64,000 nt of DNA from Deltaproteobacteria bacterium (GCA_002747825.1 PDQQ01000014.1:19733-83732), one strand, 5' to 3'. Positions 44,126-54,343 are shown, counted from the first letter of the stretch. The notes: a model not told the origin generated them from the sequence alone. Numbers and translations are program-made.

Positions 44126-45571
44126 TCAGGGGCAGGCCGGAAATACAATGGTAAATGCAGCGCCTTCTCCAATAACACTTTCCACCGAAAGTTCAGCGCC
44201 GTGGAGCTCAACAATATTTTTGGTGATGGCAAGGCCAAGACCGGTTCCTCGGTTTTTCTGCGTAAAAAACGGTTCAAATATTTTTTTAAGATTTTCAGCG
44301 GCAATACCCGGGCCACTGTCACGCACGGTGATATAGAGCCTTTTCTCTGCATCCAGGCCAGAATGTACAGAAAGAGTACCACCCTTTTCCATAGCCTGCA
44401 GACTGTTGATACAAATATTCAGCAAGGCCCGGTAAAACTGTTCTGCATCGATCTCTTTTTTGGGCAAATCAGGACTCAGATCAGAAATCAAGTCTATATT
44501 GTTGACCTTGAGTTCCTGCGAGAGAAACTCAACAACCTCACAGATTATTCTATTGACATCTACAGATTTGCATTTCAGACTTTGCGGCCGGGCAAAGTCG
44601 AGAAACTCAACGACGATGGTATTCAAGCGGCTCGTCTCATCAACAATGATACCGGCAAGATGTTCGTTGCCCGGCGCGATCTGCCGGATACGCTTTTTTA
44701 AGATTTCCGCTGTACTGCGAACTATGCCTAGCGGGCTTTTGATTTCATGACTGACGGTCGCCACCATTGTTCCCAAATGGGCCAGTCTCTCTGTCTGATT
44801 CAGCTTCTCCTCAAGCCGCTGCTGCTCAAGTGCCCTCCGCTCGATCTTCTCACCAGCCCTGGAGACAATCAGGCGAAGAAACAAAAAAAGGACGGCCATC
44901 ACAAAACTGGAGACAATAATTATCCATCCCTGGAATTTGAGGATATGGGCATAATTTTTCGACAGATCCTTATCAATCTCAATAACACCCATTATAAGAT
45001 CGTCCTCTCCATCGGTTCGCACCTGCTTGAAGGGAATAAAGGTCTTGAGATCGCATTCCACCCCCTTTGTTATATGCAACAGACTCAAAACCGAGCCGCT
45101 ATAGGTTAAACGAGAGTTGGGATTTCCGGCCAGAGCGACCTCGTACTCCTGTTTTCCAAGATCCTTTTTGCCGATCAGCTCGGGGATCGTCGAATACGAG
45201 ATGATATTTTTGGAAGAGTCATAGATGGTGACAGAACCGATCTTCATTCCCTGGGTTACACTTTTTACCACAGAATCCAGAAGTTCAAACTGTTCTGGTT
45301 TGCGCAGGGCAATAGCACCATAGCGGACAAGAACCGGCAGTACAAACCGCCGATAGACCTGCTGATTGATATTTTCAGCAATGAGCAGGGAATACTCTTC
45401 GTTCTGCTCGAGCATCACCTTGCGGGCGTTATCAGAAATAAGCCAGGAGAGAATCAGCGTAAAAAGGAGAAAGGCGCCAATACTGGAAAAAGAGAAGTAT
45501 TTTACAAGCTTAAACGAACCAATTCCATCCCCTAAATCGCCTCGAACATGCTGACCGCCCTGCTCACTCAT
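44126..45571 (-). CDS. Membrane sensor histidine kinase
   Basis: The 481-residue protein has two membrane segments (~25-46 and ~214-236) flanking a periplasmic sensor region. The kinase core follows: H-box 'LGTMVATVSHEIKSPLGIVRSTAEIL', N-box 'NICINSLQAM', G1 'DSGPGIA', F 'FEPFFTQKNRGTGLGLAITKNIVELHG'. No receiver or response regulator gene is adjacent. ATG 45571 is preceded by GGAG at 8 bases; the open frame extends upstream without similarity. It lies 154 bases downstream of ftsZ on the same strand. Confidence 0.88.
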   Translation of the reverse strand: MSEQGGQHVRGDLGDGIGSFKLVKYFSFSSIGAFLLFTLILSWLISDNARKVMLEQNEEYSLLIAENINQQVYRRFVLPVLVRYGAIALRKPEQFELLDSVVKSVTQGMKIGSVTIYDSSKNIISYSTIPELIGKKDLGKQEYEVALAGNPNSRLTYSGSVLSLLHITKGVECDLKTFIPFKQVRTDGEDDLIMGVIEIDKDLSKNYAHILKFQGWIIIVSSFVMAVLFLFLRLIVSRAGEKIERRALEQQRLEEKLNQTERLAHLGTMVATVSHEIKSPLGIVRSTAEILKKRIRQIAPGNEHLAGIIVDETSRLNTIVVEFLDFARPQSLKCKSVDVNRIICEVVEFLSQELKVNNIDLISDLSPDLPKKEIDAEQFYRALLNICINSLQAMEKGGTLSVHSGLDAEKRLYITVRDSGPGIAAENLKKIFEPFFTQKNRGTGLGLAITKNIVELHGAELSVESVIGEGAAFTIVFPACP

Positions 45572-45725
45572 CAACAATACTCCGCAAACGGAGAGAACTG
45601 CCAACGACCAAAACCTGCGCCTTTTTATGTCTGGCACTCCATTTTTGATATTGGCCGTTCGTCATGCAAAACCACCTGGCCTTTTCCCCCCGGAAAACTC
45701 GGCGCCAAACATTTGCAAGAAGTTG

Positions 45726-46949
45726 TTAATTAGCCTTTTTTCGCAGATATGCCGGACGCTCAAACATCTCACTATTTTGCTTGTACATATCCAAACTGCG
45801 CCCGTTTGGGACATCTGAAGATCCAAGGACATCATAATTCTCAAACTTGGAACTTGGCAGCTTCGGCAGAGAGGGACGCACATTCGGGGAGGCGGAAACA
45901 CTCCTGGATACCCCCTCAGCTCCATGTGAACCCTGGTTCATAGCCTTCTGCCCCCGACCTTCAAGGGGGTTGATCGTGTTCTTTTTCTGAACATTTCCGA
46001 CTCCGGTAGCGACAACGGTTACCCGAAGTTTATCACCAAGATCATCATCGTACGAGGCACCGATAACAATCTTGGCACTCTCATCCACCTTCTGCTGAAT
46101 ACAGGTCGATGTCTCTATAAACTCGGCCATGGTAAGGGTCTCTTTCGATGCAGAAATGTTGATAATCAGCCCTCTGGCACCGTCAACACCACACTCTTCA
46201 AGCAGCTCATTATCAACGGCCATTTTTGCCGCTTCTGAGGCACGCCCTTCTCCAGACGCCAAACCGGAACCCATGACCGCTGGTCCGACCTCTTTCATAA
46301 TCGTTTTCAGATCGGCAAAATCAGCATTGATCAGGCCGGGGACGTTAATGAGATCGGTTATCCCCTTTACAGCCTCCAGCAGAACATTATCCACCTTGGC
46401 GAGCATATCCTCAAACTTATCATTTTTATCCATACATACCAACAACCTGTCATTTGGTATGGTGATAATCGTATCAACATGCTTTCGCAGCTCCTGCCAA
46501 CCGGCCTGCGCGTTATTTGCCCGGGCCTTTCCTTCTGCGGCGAAGGGTTTGGTCACGACAGCAACGGTGAGGGCCCCCAGACTCTTACTGATCTCGGCAA
46601 CCACAGGAGCGGCTCCTGTTCCGGTACCGCCACCCAGACCGGCAGCGATAAACACCATATGACTCCCCTGCAGGGCCTGTTCGATAACCGCCCTTGACTC
46701 CTTTGCAGCCATAAGACCGACCTCAGGGTCAGCGCCGGCGCCGAGTCCCTTTGTCTCTTCAGGGCCAAGATGCAGACAAAGATCCGCCCGGGACTGGTCG
46801 AGTGCCTGTTTATCGGTATTTGCGGCGATAAAATCCACCCCTTGCAGCTGATTGTCCACCATCCGATTAATGGCATTTCCGCCAGCACCACCAACACCAA
46901 TAACCTTGATCACAGTGACAGTTTTTGAATCCGGCATCCTAAAAGGCAT
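45726..46949 (-). CDS. ftsZ: Cell division GTPase FtsZ
   Basis: FtsZ polymerises into the Z ring. The 407-residue protein has 'VIGVGGAGGNAINRMV', 'AANTDKQAL', the tubulin signature AAGLGGGTGTGAAPVVA (the residue before G is Leu rather than the usual Met, and Thr is Ala), and the T7 loop NADFADLKTIM. A variable linker leads to the C-terminal peptide 'FERPAYLRKKAN', which binds FtsA. The start is taken at ATG 46949; GTG 46955 and ATG 46937 are alternatives. It ends the dcw cluster. Confidence 0.96.
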   Translation of the reverse strand: MPFRMPDSKTVTVIKVIGVGGAGGNAINRMVDNQLQGVDFIAANTDKQALDQSRADLCLHLGPEETKGLGAGADPEVGLMAAKESRAVIEQALQGSHMVFIAAGLGGGTGTGAAPVVAEISKSLGALTVAVVTKPFAAEGKARANNAQAGWQELRKHVDTIITIPNDRLLVCMDKNDKFEDMLAKVDNVLLEAVKGITDLINVPGLINADFADLKTIMKEVGPAVMGSGLASGEGRASEAAKMAVDNELLEECGVDGARGLIINISASKETLTMAEFIETSTCIQQKVDESAKIVIGASYDDDLGDKLRVTVVATGVGNVQKKNTINPLEGRGQKAMNQGSHGAEGVSRSVSASPNVRPSLPKLPSSKFENYDVLGSSDVPNGRSLDMYKQNSEMFERPAYLRKKAN

Positions 46950-47181
46950 ACACACCCCCGAAGCAGAATATCGATAAAATAAAATGTTTTGTTACCATGA
47001 AAAACGGCCAAAATATCCCGAAAGACATGCTCAAGAAACAGAAACTCCGCCCGAAGAGACAACGACAGCACCTTCTGAAAATTGAACATTTCCAGAAAAA
47101 GCTGGTCTACAAGACGAAGAAAAAACAAGTTTTTGACTGCACTAAGATACCACGTTGGCAGGTACAATCAACAAGAAAGAC

Positions 47182-48486
47182 CTACGAAACGCTTTTAATC
47201 CAATTCCAGAATTTCTGAACGAATGAGGTGTTTGTCGGCCTCCGTTCTGCACTCACCTGTTTTGCGTAAACAATCAACCCTGCAGCAGTGGTGCATCGAG
47301 GAGAATAAAGCCCCTCAGTTTTTCCTTTAATTTCTATAGGATAACCAATTCTCACCGGCAGATTAAACACCTGCTCTGCAAGATCAACCAGGTTCTCCAA
47401 AAGCGCCGTTCCTCCGGTAATCACTATTCCGGCATTGATCTTGTTTTTCTGCCCGGATCTGATAAGTTCTTTATCGACAATCTCAAGGATCTCCTCAATG
47501 CGGGCCTCCAGCATCTCTACCAGTACTTTCTGTTCGACCCTGCGTGGATTCCGATCCCCCACCGTCGGTACCTCAACATAGACGTTTGGTGGTATGGCAG
47601 CAGCCACAGCCCCGCCATAATCTTCCTTGAGACGCTCTGCATCCTGAAGCGGAGTGCGCAGTCCATGCGAAAGATCGTTGGTCAGGTTATGTCCGCCAAG
47701 AGCAATTTCACTGGTATGGCAAATATTACCATCACAAAAAACAGCAAGATCCGTCGTACCGCCACCTATGTCAATAAGTGCGACCCCCTGCTCCCGTTCA
47801 TCTTCAGACAGTGTGGCAGAAGACGAGGCAATTGATTCAAGGACGAGATGGGCAACCCGAAGCCCTGCATTTTTACAGCAGGTTACCAGGTTATTGACTG
47901 CCGCAATATCCGCTGTAACAATATGTACATTGGTGACCAGTCGGACACCGGACATGCCAACAGGGTTCTGAATCCCAACATTATCGTCGACCATATAACC
48001 CTGGGGCAGAACATGAATAACCTTTTGATTTTCAGATATTTTTACACATTTTGCCGCGGCGATCACATCCTGAATGTCGGATTGTTTAATCTTTCTATTG
48101 TTTATCGGAATGATACCCGGACTGGTAAAGCCCTTAATATGATTACCGGCTATGCCGACAAACACCGGCTCGGATTGCAGAACAAAACCGACATCGTCCT
48201 CGGCGAGTCGTACGGCCTGTCTGATTGAGGCAACGGCGCTTTCGATATTGACGACGATACCCTTTTTGATGCCAAGAGATGGCACAATGCCAAGACCGAG
48301 TATCTCGACACCATCAACACGAACCTCGCCGACGACACAACAAATTTTCGTGGTGCCGACATCCAGTCCCACGACAATCTCCCCCGGCTCTCTGGGTTCT
48401 CGCTCCGCGCTGACCGCCTGTTCCTTGATACCGACCACGCCATCTTCAACCTGCTGTTCTTCAAACCCGTTCTCAATCCTGTCCAT
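47182..48486 (-). CDS. ftsA: Cell division protein FtsA
   Basis: This 434-residue actin-like protein tethers FtsZ to the membrane. It has 'IVVGLDVGTTKICCVVGEV' (phosphate 1), 'IDIGGGTTDLAVF' (phosphate 2), 'IVITGGTALLENLVDLAEQVF' (adenosine) and the C-terminal amphipathic helix 'FVQKFWNWIKSVS'. An N-terminal ~35-residue acidic extension precedes the core. It overlaps ftsQ by 14 bases and is 232 bases upstream of ftsZ; that gap contains no gene and may hold an ftsZ promoter. Confidence 0.95.
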   Translation of the reverse strand: MDRIENGFEEQQVEDGVVGIKEQAVSAEREPREPGEIVVGLDVGTTKICCVVGEVRVDGVEILGLGIVPSLGIKKGIVVNIESAVASIRQAVRLAEDDVGFVLQSEPVFVGIAGNHIKGFTSPGIIPINNRKIKQSDIQDVIAAAKCVKISENQKVIHVLPQGYMVDDNVGIQNPVGMSGVRLVTNVHIVTADIAAVNNLVTCCKNAGLRVAHLVLESIASSSATLSEDEREQGVALIDIGGGTTDLAVFCDGNICHTSEIALGGHNLTNDLSHGLRTPLQDAERLKEDYGGAVAAAIPPNVYVEVPTVGDRNPRRVEQKVLVEMLEARIEEILEIVDKELIRSGQKNKINAGIVITGGTALLENLVDLAEQVFNLPVRIGYPIEIKGKTEGLYSPRCTTAAGLIVYAKQVSAERRPTNTSFVQKFWNWIKSVS

Positions 48487-49471
48487 TGTTACTCACCAAC
48501 ACCTTATCCTGAAAGTAATCCATGTTTATAAACGCGACCTCTGAAATGCCCTCTTTGCCGTTTTTTCTCCTGTACAAATCCTTGAGCACGTAGACCAGTC
48601 TGTCAAACTTTTGCTCCGTCTGCCCCTTACCAAAATAAATCGGGAACGAATACTCAACAAGATACAAGGTGAGTTCCCCCTTCGCATTTACATGGATTTC
48701 AGACAGAGACTGCGCGGGAAGATAAGGATTATTTCTCTGGGCCCTCTTCAACAGGATCAGGACTTCCTTAAAGGCGCTGCGGTAAATATCCGGATCATTC
48801 ACATCTGAGATACCGGTTATTACAGGGAAGTCGATCCTGCTCTCTGGACGAACCGGAAAAAACGCTTCTCCATCTCGATCGACATAAGAGAGAACCGGTT
48901 TTTTATCCTTCAGGCTATGTACCAGGGCTATCGGCTGGTATTCAATCACCTCTATCCTGACCGTCGACGGCCAATCGCGCTTGACAGCGGCCCTCTTTAT
49001 CCATGGGATACTGACCAGCCTTTTTTCCACAGCAGCAGGATCCAGGTCAAACAGGCTGGATTGGTGCAATAGAATCCCGGATGAAGACTGCAACAGCTCT
49101 CTGGGGACAACATCCTGCCCGGAGATCATGATCTCGGTAACCTTAAAAAACTCTGTCTCCCGCACCCAGGTTTCCACGATCTTCTGCCCGCCTCCCCAAA
49201 GGCCGGCAAGTACAAGCAAAAGACCAGCAAGAACGCAAATCTTCTTTCTGTAACGTTTCCTCTCAATCACCGGAGAATATACATTCGGCCTCTTTGGAAG
49301 AGAGCTTCCGCGCAAAAACCGCAACAGCCTGAAGCCTGGCTTCCTTGGAAGATCAAGGCTTTCAAGATGTTCCGGAAGCTTCAAGGAGACAGTCTCTTCA
49401 GACAAATACCCCTCTTTTGCCCCAGGCGAGAAAAAACCAGGTTCTTTTTTTATCCAACGAGAAAATTTCAT
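48473..49471 (-). CDS. ftsQ: Cell division protein FtsQ
   Basis: The 332-residue bitopic protein has a ~75-residue basic cytoplasmic tail, one membrane helix ('KICVLAGLLLVLAGLWGG', ~73-92), a POTRA domain ('FFKVTEIMISGQDVVPRELLQ...', ~105-175 with 'IPWIKRAAVKRDWPSTVRIEVIEYQPIAL') and the FtsQ beta domain ('YVDRDGEAFFPV'). FtsQ links early and late divisome proteins (FtsB/L). It is followed by ftsA with a 14-base overlap. Confidence 0.9.
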   Translation of the reverse strand: MKFSRWIKKEPGFFSPGAKEGYLSEETVSLKLPEHLESLDLPRKPGFRLLRFLRGSSLPKRPNVYSPVIERKRYRKKICVLAGLLLVLAGLWGGGQKIVETWVRETEFFKVTEIMISGQDVVPRELLQSSSGILLHQSSLFDLDPAAVEKRLVSIPWIKRAAVKRDWPSTVRIEVIEYQPIALVHSLKDKKPVLSYVDRDGEAFFPVRPESRIDFPVITGISDVNDPDIYRSAFKEVLILLKRAQRNNPYLPAQSLSEIHVNAKGELTLYLVEYSFPIYFGKGQTEQKFDRLVYVLKDLYRRKNGKEGISEVAFINMDYFQDKVLVSNNGQD

Positions 49472-49548
49472 AGCTCACAAACGAAAAGACAAGACCACTG
49501 TATACCGCAAACACATACCAGAGAACCTGCCCAAAAAACAAGACAAAC

Positions 49549-50472
49549 CTAGAGAATATGAACCTCGGGCTCCAGATCTATGGCAAATTTTTCCCTAACG
49601 GCCTTCTGGATCTCTGCCATAAGCGCCAACATATCCCTTGCCGTCGCCGAGCCGGTATTCACCAGAAAATTTGCATGCCTTGTCGACACCATCGCGCCAC
49701 CAACAGAGAGGCCTTTCAGGCCGCATTCATCGATCAACTGCCCGGCACTGTGACCGCGCGGGTTCTTAAAAAAAGATCCCGCGCTGGGCTGTGTATAGGG
49801 TTGACTTAGTTTTCTTTTCTGCAACAGCTCCCTTGATCTGGCTTCGACCTTTTGACCATCATCTTTCTTGAGAGCAAGAACAATATCAGCAACAAGCCAA
49901 TCTTTCGCATATAGTCCATAGTCAGGCCACCCCCTGTAACAGAAACGCAGATCTTCTTTTTCCAACACACGCTTTTCCAGAGCACTGAAAAGAGCAACCT
50001 CCCGCACAACTTCGGCCATCTCCCGTCCCCAGGCTCCGGCGTTCATCAATACCGCACCCCCGAGCGTCCCGGGTATCCCGTAACTGAATTCAAGACCGCT
50101 TAAGGAGTTCTGCCAACAAAACCGGTTGAGTCTGGTCAGGCTGCACCCGGCACCCACCTGTAAACTCACCCGCCCCGAACGATCAGAGATGACCTCAATC
50201 GCAGAAAACATGCCGTCCAACTTGAGAACAAGGCCCCGATAGCCAGCATCTCTTACCAGGATATTGCTGCCCTTGCCGATAACCCGCCAGGGAATCTGCT
50301 GCGCCCGAGCAACCCCCAGAACCAGCCTGAGTTCATCTTCATCTTCAACGACAACCAGGGCATCCGCCGGACCGCCGATACCAAGAGTGGTATACTTTTT
50401 CAGCGGGCAGTCATATATCAACCGCTCTCCAAAGACCGGCTCCAATACCTTTTGTATCTGAGCGTCCATCAA
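49549..50472 (-). CDS. murB: UDP-N-acetylenolpyruvoylglucosamine reductase
   Basis: MurB reduces enolpyruvyl-UDP-GlcNAc to UDP-MurNAc. The 307-residue protein has the FAD-binding 'YTTLGIGGPADALVVVEDEDEL', 'VIGKGSNILVRDAGYRGLVL', 'GIPGTLGGAVLMNAGAWGREMAEVV', the catalytic Ser in 'PSAGSFFKNPRGHSAGQLIDECGLKG' and the C-terminal 'DLEPEVHIL'. It is a type II (short) MurB. It overlaps murC by 4 bases. Confidence 0.95.
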   Translation of the reverse strand: MMDAQIQKVLEPVFGERLIYDCPLKKYTTLGIGGPADALVVVEDEDELRLVLGVARAQQIPWRVIGKGSNILVRDAGYRGLVLKLDGMFSAIEVISDRSGRVSLQVGAGCSLTRLNRFCWQNSLSGLEFSYGIPGTLGGAVLMNAGAWGREMAEVVREVALFSALEKRVLEKEDLRFCYRGWPDYGLYAKDWLVADIVLALKKDDGQKVEARSRELLQKRKLSQPYTQPSAGSFFKNPRGHSAGQLIDECGLKGLSVGGAMVSTRHANFLVNTGSATARDMLALMAEIQKAVREKFAIDLEPEVHIL

Positions 50473-51851
50473 GCCAACCCCCGGGAAGCGATCAAGTCCA
50501 ATAGCTCTTCACCGACCTGAACAATATTTCCGGCACCAAGGGTCAACAACAAATCTCCTTTTTTCAGAAGAGGCAAGACATCCTTTGCCATGGTTGTAAC
50601 ATCCGGGATATAGGCGGTCTGCCCTTCTATCCTTATTGACTCAAGAAGGGTTTTGCTGCTCACCCCGGCGATAGGCTCTTCCGAGGCCGGATAAATATCG
50701 CAAAGAACAAGCACATCGGCCTTATCGAAACAGGTCTGAAACTCCTTAAACAACGCCTTGGTTCGTGAATAGCGATGGGGCTGAAACAAAACGACAAGAC
50801 GCCTCTCCGGCCAGGCCTTTTTGACAGCATCAAGGGTTGTGCGTATTTCGGTGGGGTGATGCCCATAATCATCAACAATTTCTATTCCACCAACCTCGCC
50901 CTTCTTCTGCATTCTGCGCTGCACACCGGCAAAACTCTCGAGCCCCCGCTGTATCTCGCGAAAGTCAAGCTCCAGCTCAAGACCAACACAGACTGCAGCA
51001 AGGGCATTGTAGACGCTATGTAGACCGGGGGGAACAACAGAGATATCCCCCAGCCTGCCGGACTGGTCCTTTACCGTACAACAGACCCGCTCGTTTTTAT
51101 AAGAGATATCCTCCGCATAGACGTCGGCCCGGGAAGTCAGACCGTAGGTAAGCGTCCTCTTGCGGATGTGAGGCAGTATTTCTGCAATATACGCATTATC
51201 AATGCAGAGAATGGCTCTTCCATAGAAAGGAATTTTTTCGATAAACTGGAGAAAGGTCTCTTTGATATGTTCAATATCCCGGTAATAGTCGAGATGCTCG
51301 AGATCGATATTGGTGATAACCTCAACGACTGGAGACAATTTCAGAAAAGAGCCGTCACTTTCATCGGCCTCGGCCACCAGAAACTCACCCTCACCAAGCT
51401 TGACATTGCCTCCGAGGGCATCCACCCTGCCGCCAACAACAACGGTTGGATCAAGATGCGCTGCGGCAAGCATACAGCTGACCATTGATGTTGTCGATGT
51501 TTTGCCATGACTTCCGGCAATGGCGATACCATATTTTTTCAGACGCATCAGCTCCGCCAGCATCTCCGCCCGCATAATGACCGGGATACCCGCCTCACGG
51601 GCCCGAAGCACCTCTGGATTTTTCTCGGAGATCGCAGAAGAGGTGACGACCACATCGGCACCGGCACCCCAGGCACGATCATGGCCCTGGTATATCGTTC
51701 CGCCAAGTTCTGCCAGCCTCTTCGTCTGCGATGAAGACTGGATATCCGAACCAGATACAGTGTAGCCCAGATTCAGCAACAGCTCCGCGATACCACTCAT
51801 GCCAATACCGCCAATGCCGACAAAATGGATATGTGTTTTTTTCTGGTACAT
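50469..51851 (-). CDS. murC: UDP-N-acetylmuramate--L-alanine ligase
   Basis: MurC adds L-Ala to UDP-MurNAc. The 460-residue protein has 'IHFVGIGGIGMSGIAELLLNLGYTVSGSD', ATP-binding 'GIAIAGSHGKTSTTSMVSCML', 'ADESDGSFLKLSP', 'NIDLEHLDYYRD' and 'VDDYGHHPTEIRTTLDAVK'. It follows the murDG fusion by 2 bases and overlaps murB by 4. No ddl gene lies between murB and ftsQ. Confidence 0.96.
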   Translation of the reverse strand: MYQKKTHIHFVGIGGIGMSGIAELLLNLGYTVSGSDIQSSSQTKRLAELGGTIYQGHDRAWGAGADVVVTSSAISEKNPEVLRAREAGIPVIMRAEMLAELMRLKKYGIAIAGSHGKTSTTSMVSCMLAAAHLDPTVVVGGRVDALGGNVKLGEGEFLVAEADESDGSFLKLSPVVEVITNIDLEHLDYYRDIEHIKETFLQFIEKIPFYGRAILCIDNAYIAEILPHIRKRTLTYGLTSRADVYAEDISYKNERVCCTVKDQSGRLGDISVVPPGLHSVYNALAAVCVGLELELDFREIQRGLESFAGVQRRMQKKGEVGGIEIVDDYGHHPTEIRTTLDAVKKAWPERRLVVLFQPHRYSRTKALFKEFQTCFDKADVLVLCDIYPASEEPIAGVSSKTLLESIRIEGQTAYIPDVTTMAKDVLPLLKKGDLLLTLGAGNIVQVGEELLDLIASRGLA

Positions 51852-51853
51852 AG

Positions 51854-54343
51854 TTATTCACAGGCTTGAATACACTCAAGACAACAGGCAACGATACGTT
51901 CGGCCGCATCCGGAGACGACAGTTTTTTCATCGCAGAAGACATCTCATCGCGGAGTTTGGCATCGACGAGCAGCCGTTCAATTTCGATGGCCAGTTTTTC
52001 TGGTGTAAGCTGCTCCTGAACGTGCAACAGGGCCCCTTTGCCCTGCACATAACACTCGGCGTTTTTTTTCTGATGGTTGTCGGCTGCATAGGGATAGGGG
52101 ATGAGTATTGCCGGTTTTCCAGCCACCGAAAGCTCGGCAAGGGTTGTTGCACCGGCCCTTGAAACAACAAAATCAGCCTGGGCATATACCTCTGCCATCT
52201 CTTTGATAAAGGGCTCTGCCAACGCCTCAACCCCGCTTTTTTTGTAGGCCTCGGCGACCCCCGCCTCTCTTTCAACACCGGTTTGATGGATCACTCGCAA
52301 CCGGGCCTTCTGAGCAGCAGGCAGCAGGGCAGCGGCTTCGGGCAGCAAACGATTCAGGGCCTCTGCCCCCAGACTACCGCCAAGTACCAGCAAACAACAT
52401 TTTTCAGCGTTTCCTGGTCTTGTTTTTTTCGCCAGTTGACGGATACTCTCCCGCACCGGATTTCCGGTATATACAATCTTTTTCGCATCAAAAAAATGTT
52501 CTGGGCCGGGTAAAGAGAGACAAACGCGATCTGCAATTCTGCCCAACTGCCTGTTTGCCAGACCCGGCAGCGAATTCTGTTCGTGGATGATACAGGCAAC
52601 ACCGAGTGTTTTCCCGGCCGCAATCACCGGGCCGGTAACATAGCCGCCCACCCCCAGAATACAATCCGGACGAAAGCGTCGAACCAGCCACAGGCTCTGC
52701 ATATACGCCCAGGGAAGTGAGACAAGGGCGAAGACAAGTTTCAACAGACTCTTCCCCTTAAGACCGTAACAGTGAACTGCCGCACTGTTAAAACCGTACT
52801 CGGCAAGAATACCCGCATCCATCTTCCTTTTTGTACCAACAAAGAGGATTTCGGTATCTGGAAAACCTTTTACAAACTGCTCGGCCGCAGCCACGGCAGG
52901 AAACAGGTGTCCTCCAGTGCCCCCTCCGGTGAGCAGAAGTCGAATTTTTTTCTCTGTTTTTTCAGGTTGTTGTCGTTTCTGGATGGTTTCTGCCAGTCGG
53001 CCAACCGCTTCTCTGAAACGGATTCCCCTCTGCGCATAACCGGTAAACATATCAAAACTGGCACAGGCTGGAGAGAAAAGAACCGTATCTCCCGGTGCAG
53101 CACACTCGAAGGCAAGGCCTACAGCTTCGTCAAGAGTGCCTGCCCTCAGGCAAGAGACCAGATCCCCCAGATCGGCCGCCAGGGCCTCAGCCGCCTCACC
53201 AATGAGAATCAGAGCGCCGACCCTTTCGCGTACACATTCTCTCAGAGAGCGGTAATTCTCACCCTTACCACGCCCGCCGGCAATGAGGATCACGTTGCCC
53301 TGTATGCGTTTCAAGGCACCGATAACAGCACCGGTATTGGTTGCCTTTGAATCGTTCACAAAAGAGACACCGCCAATTTCAGTCACCTGCTCAAGACGGT
53401 GGGGAGGCGCTTGAAACTCCTGGAAGCCGCGGGCAATTGTCTTGCTATCCACAGAAAAATGCTGCAAAACAAGGTAGGCCGCAGCGTAATTCGAGGCCGC
53501 AAAACCGGTCAAGCGATCGGAGTCATAGGCAAACCGCTGTTTTTCCCCAGACCCTTTTGAGCAGACAAAATCCTTTTCACCGATACGCAGGCTGCAGTCT
53601 GCCGAAAAGCCAAAGGTCTGTCTCCGTACCCCCGAGGGCAGCTCAATATCCCGGCAAAGTCGATCATCACCCGAGATTACAGCCAGCCCCCCTTCTTTCA
53701 TATCAGCGAAAAGAGACGCCTTTGCCGCAGCATATTGTGCAATAGAAGAATATCGGTCCAGATGATCGGCTGTAATATTGAGAAGAACGGCTGCATCCGG
53801 GGCAAACCCTGCGCAGCATTCAAGTTGAAAACTTGAAACCTCAAGAACCGCGACATCGTACTTCTCAGGGCTCAGACAATATTCATACACCGGTGTTCCG
53901 ATATTTCCGCCGACAAAAACCCGTTTCCCGGCAGCTCTCAAGACCTCCGCCAAAAGGGTGGTTACTGTGGTCTTTCCGTTGCTTCCTGTAACGGCGATTA
54001 CCGGAGAATCCAGTTCACCGGCGACCACCGCAAGTTCCCCCAGAACCATAGGCTTTTCAAGCGCAAGCAGAGAAAATGGTTCCTGTCGCAGATCAACACC
54101 CGGGCTTGGTAACACGACGTCGCAGCCCGCGAGAAAGGCCAGACGATGCCCCCCACACTCATAGGCAAGCTGATGTTCTCGCAGAAAGTCTCCTTCTTCT
54201 TGTAACAGCTGGTTTTCCGGACGCATATCCGAGAGACAAACCTCTGCGCCTCTACTCTGACAGTAGCGGATCGCAGCCTTGCCTGTTACTCCAAGCCCGA
54301 CAATACAGACCTTTTGTCCTGAATGGATAAGCGTCTCTTTCAT
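51854..54343 (-). CDS. MurD-MurG fusion protein
   Basis: The 829-residue open frame encodes two complete enzymes. Residues 1-455 are MurD (UDP-MurNAc-L-Ala:D-Glu ligase): 'VCIVGLGVTGKAAIRYC', P-loop GSNGKTT (120-126), 'NITADHLDRY', 'DSKATNTGAV' and 'SPACASFDMFTGYAQRGIRFREAV'. A ~10-residue linker (QKRQQPEKTE) leads to MurG (residues ~465-829; lipid I:GlcNAc transferase): 'LLTGGGTGGHLFPAVA', 'GVGGYVTGPVIAA', 'IHEQNSLPGLANRQL' and 'VVSRAGATTLAELSVAGKPAILIPYP'. In most dcw clusters ftsW separates murD and murG; here there is no ftsW. Both active sites look intact. It overlaps mraY by one base. Confidence 0.95.
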   Translation of the reverse strand: MKETLIHSGQKVCIVGLGVTGKAAIRYCQSRGAEVCLSDMRPENQLLQEEGDFLREHQLAYECGGHRLAFLAGCDVVLPSPGVDLRQEPFSLLALEKPMVLGELAVVAGELDSPVIAVTGSNGKTTVTTLLAEVLRAAGKRVFVGGNIGTPVYEYCLSPEKYDVAVLEVSSFQLECCAGFAPDAAVLLNITADHLDRYSSIAQYAAAKASLFADMKEGGLAVISGDDRLCRDIELPSGVRRQTFGFSADCSLRIGEKDFVCSKGSGEKQRFAYDSDRLTGFAASNYAAAYLVLQHFSVDSKTIARGFQEFQAPPHRLEQVTEIGGVSFVNDSKATNTGAVIGALKRIQGNVILIAGGRGKGENYRSLRECVRERVGALILIGEAAEALAADLGDLVSCLRAGTLDEAVGLAFECAAPGDTVLFSPACASFDMFTGYAQRGIRFREAVGRLAETIQKRQQPEKTEKKIRLLLTGGGTGGHLFPAVAAAEQFVKGFPDTEILFVGTKRKMDAGILAEYGFNSAAVHCYGLKGKSLLKLVFALVSLPWAYMQSLWLVRRFRPDCILGVGGYVTGPVIAAGKTLGVACIIHEQNSLPGLANRQLGRIADRVCLSLPGPEHFFDAKKIVYTGNPVRESIRQLAKKTRPGNAEKCCLLVLGGSLGAEALNRLLPEAAALLPAAQKARLRVIHQTGVEREAGVAEAYKKSGVEALAEPFIKEMAEVYAQADFVVSRAGATTLAELSVAGKPAILIPYPYAADNHQKKNAECYVQGKGALLHVQEQLTPEKLAIEIERLLVDAKLRDEMSSAMKKLSSPDAAERIVACCLECIQACE

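Noticed and set aside
51854..54343. MurD-MurG junction as an artefact of assembly or sequencing
   Set aside because: Cannot be excluded without reads, but the frame is continuous with a normal linker, and neighbouring MurE-MurF is also fused and ftsI is degenerate, so a biological explanation is favoured.
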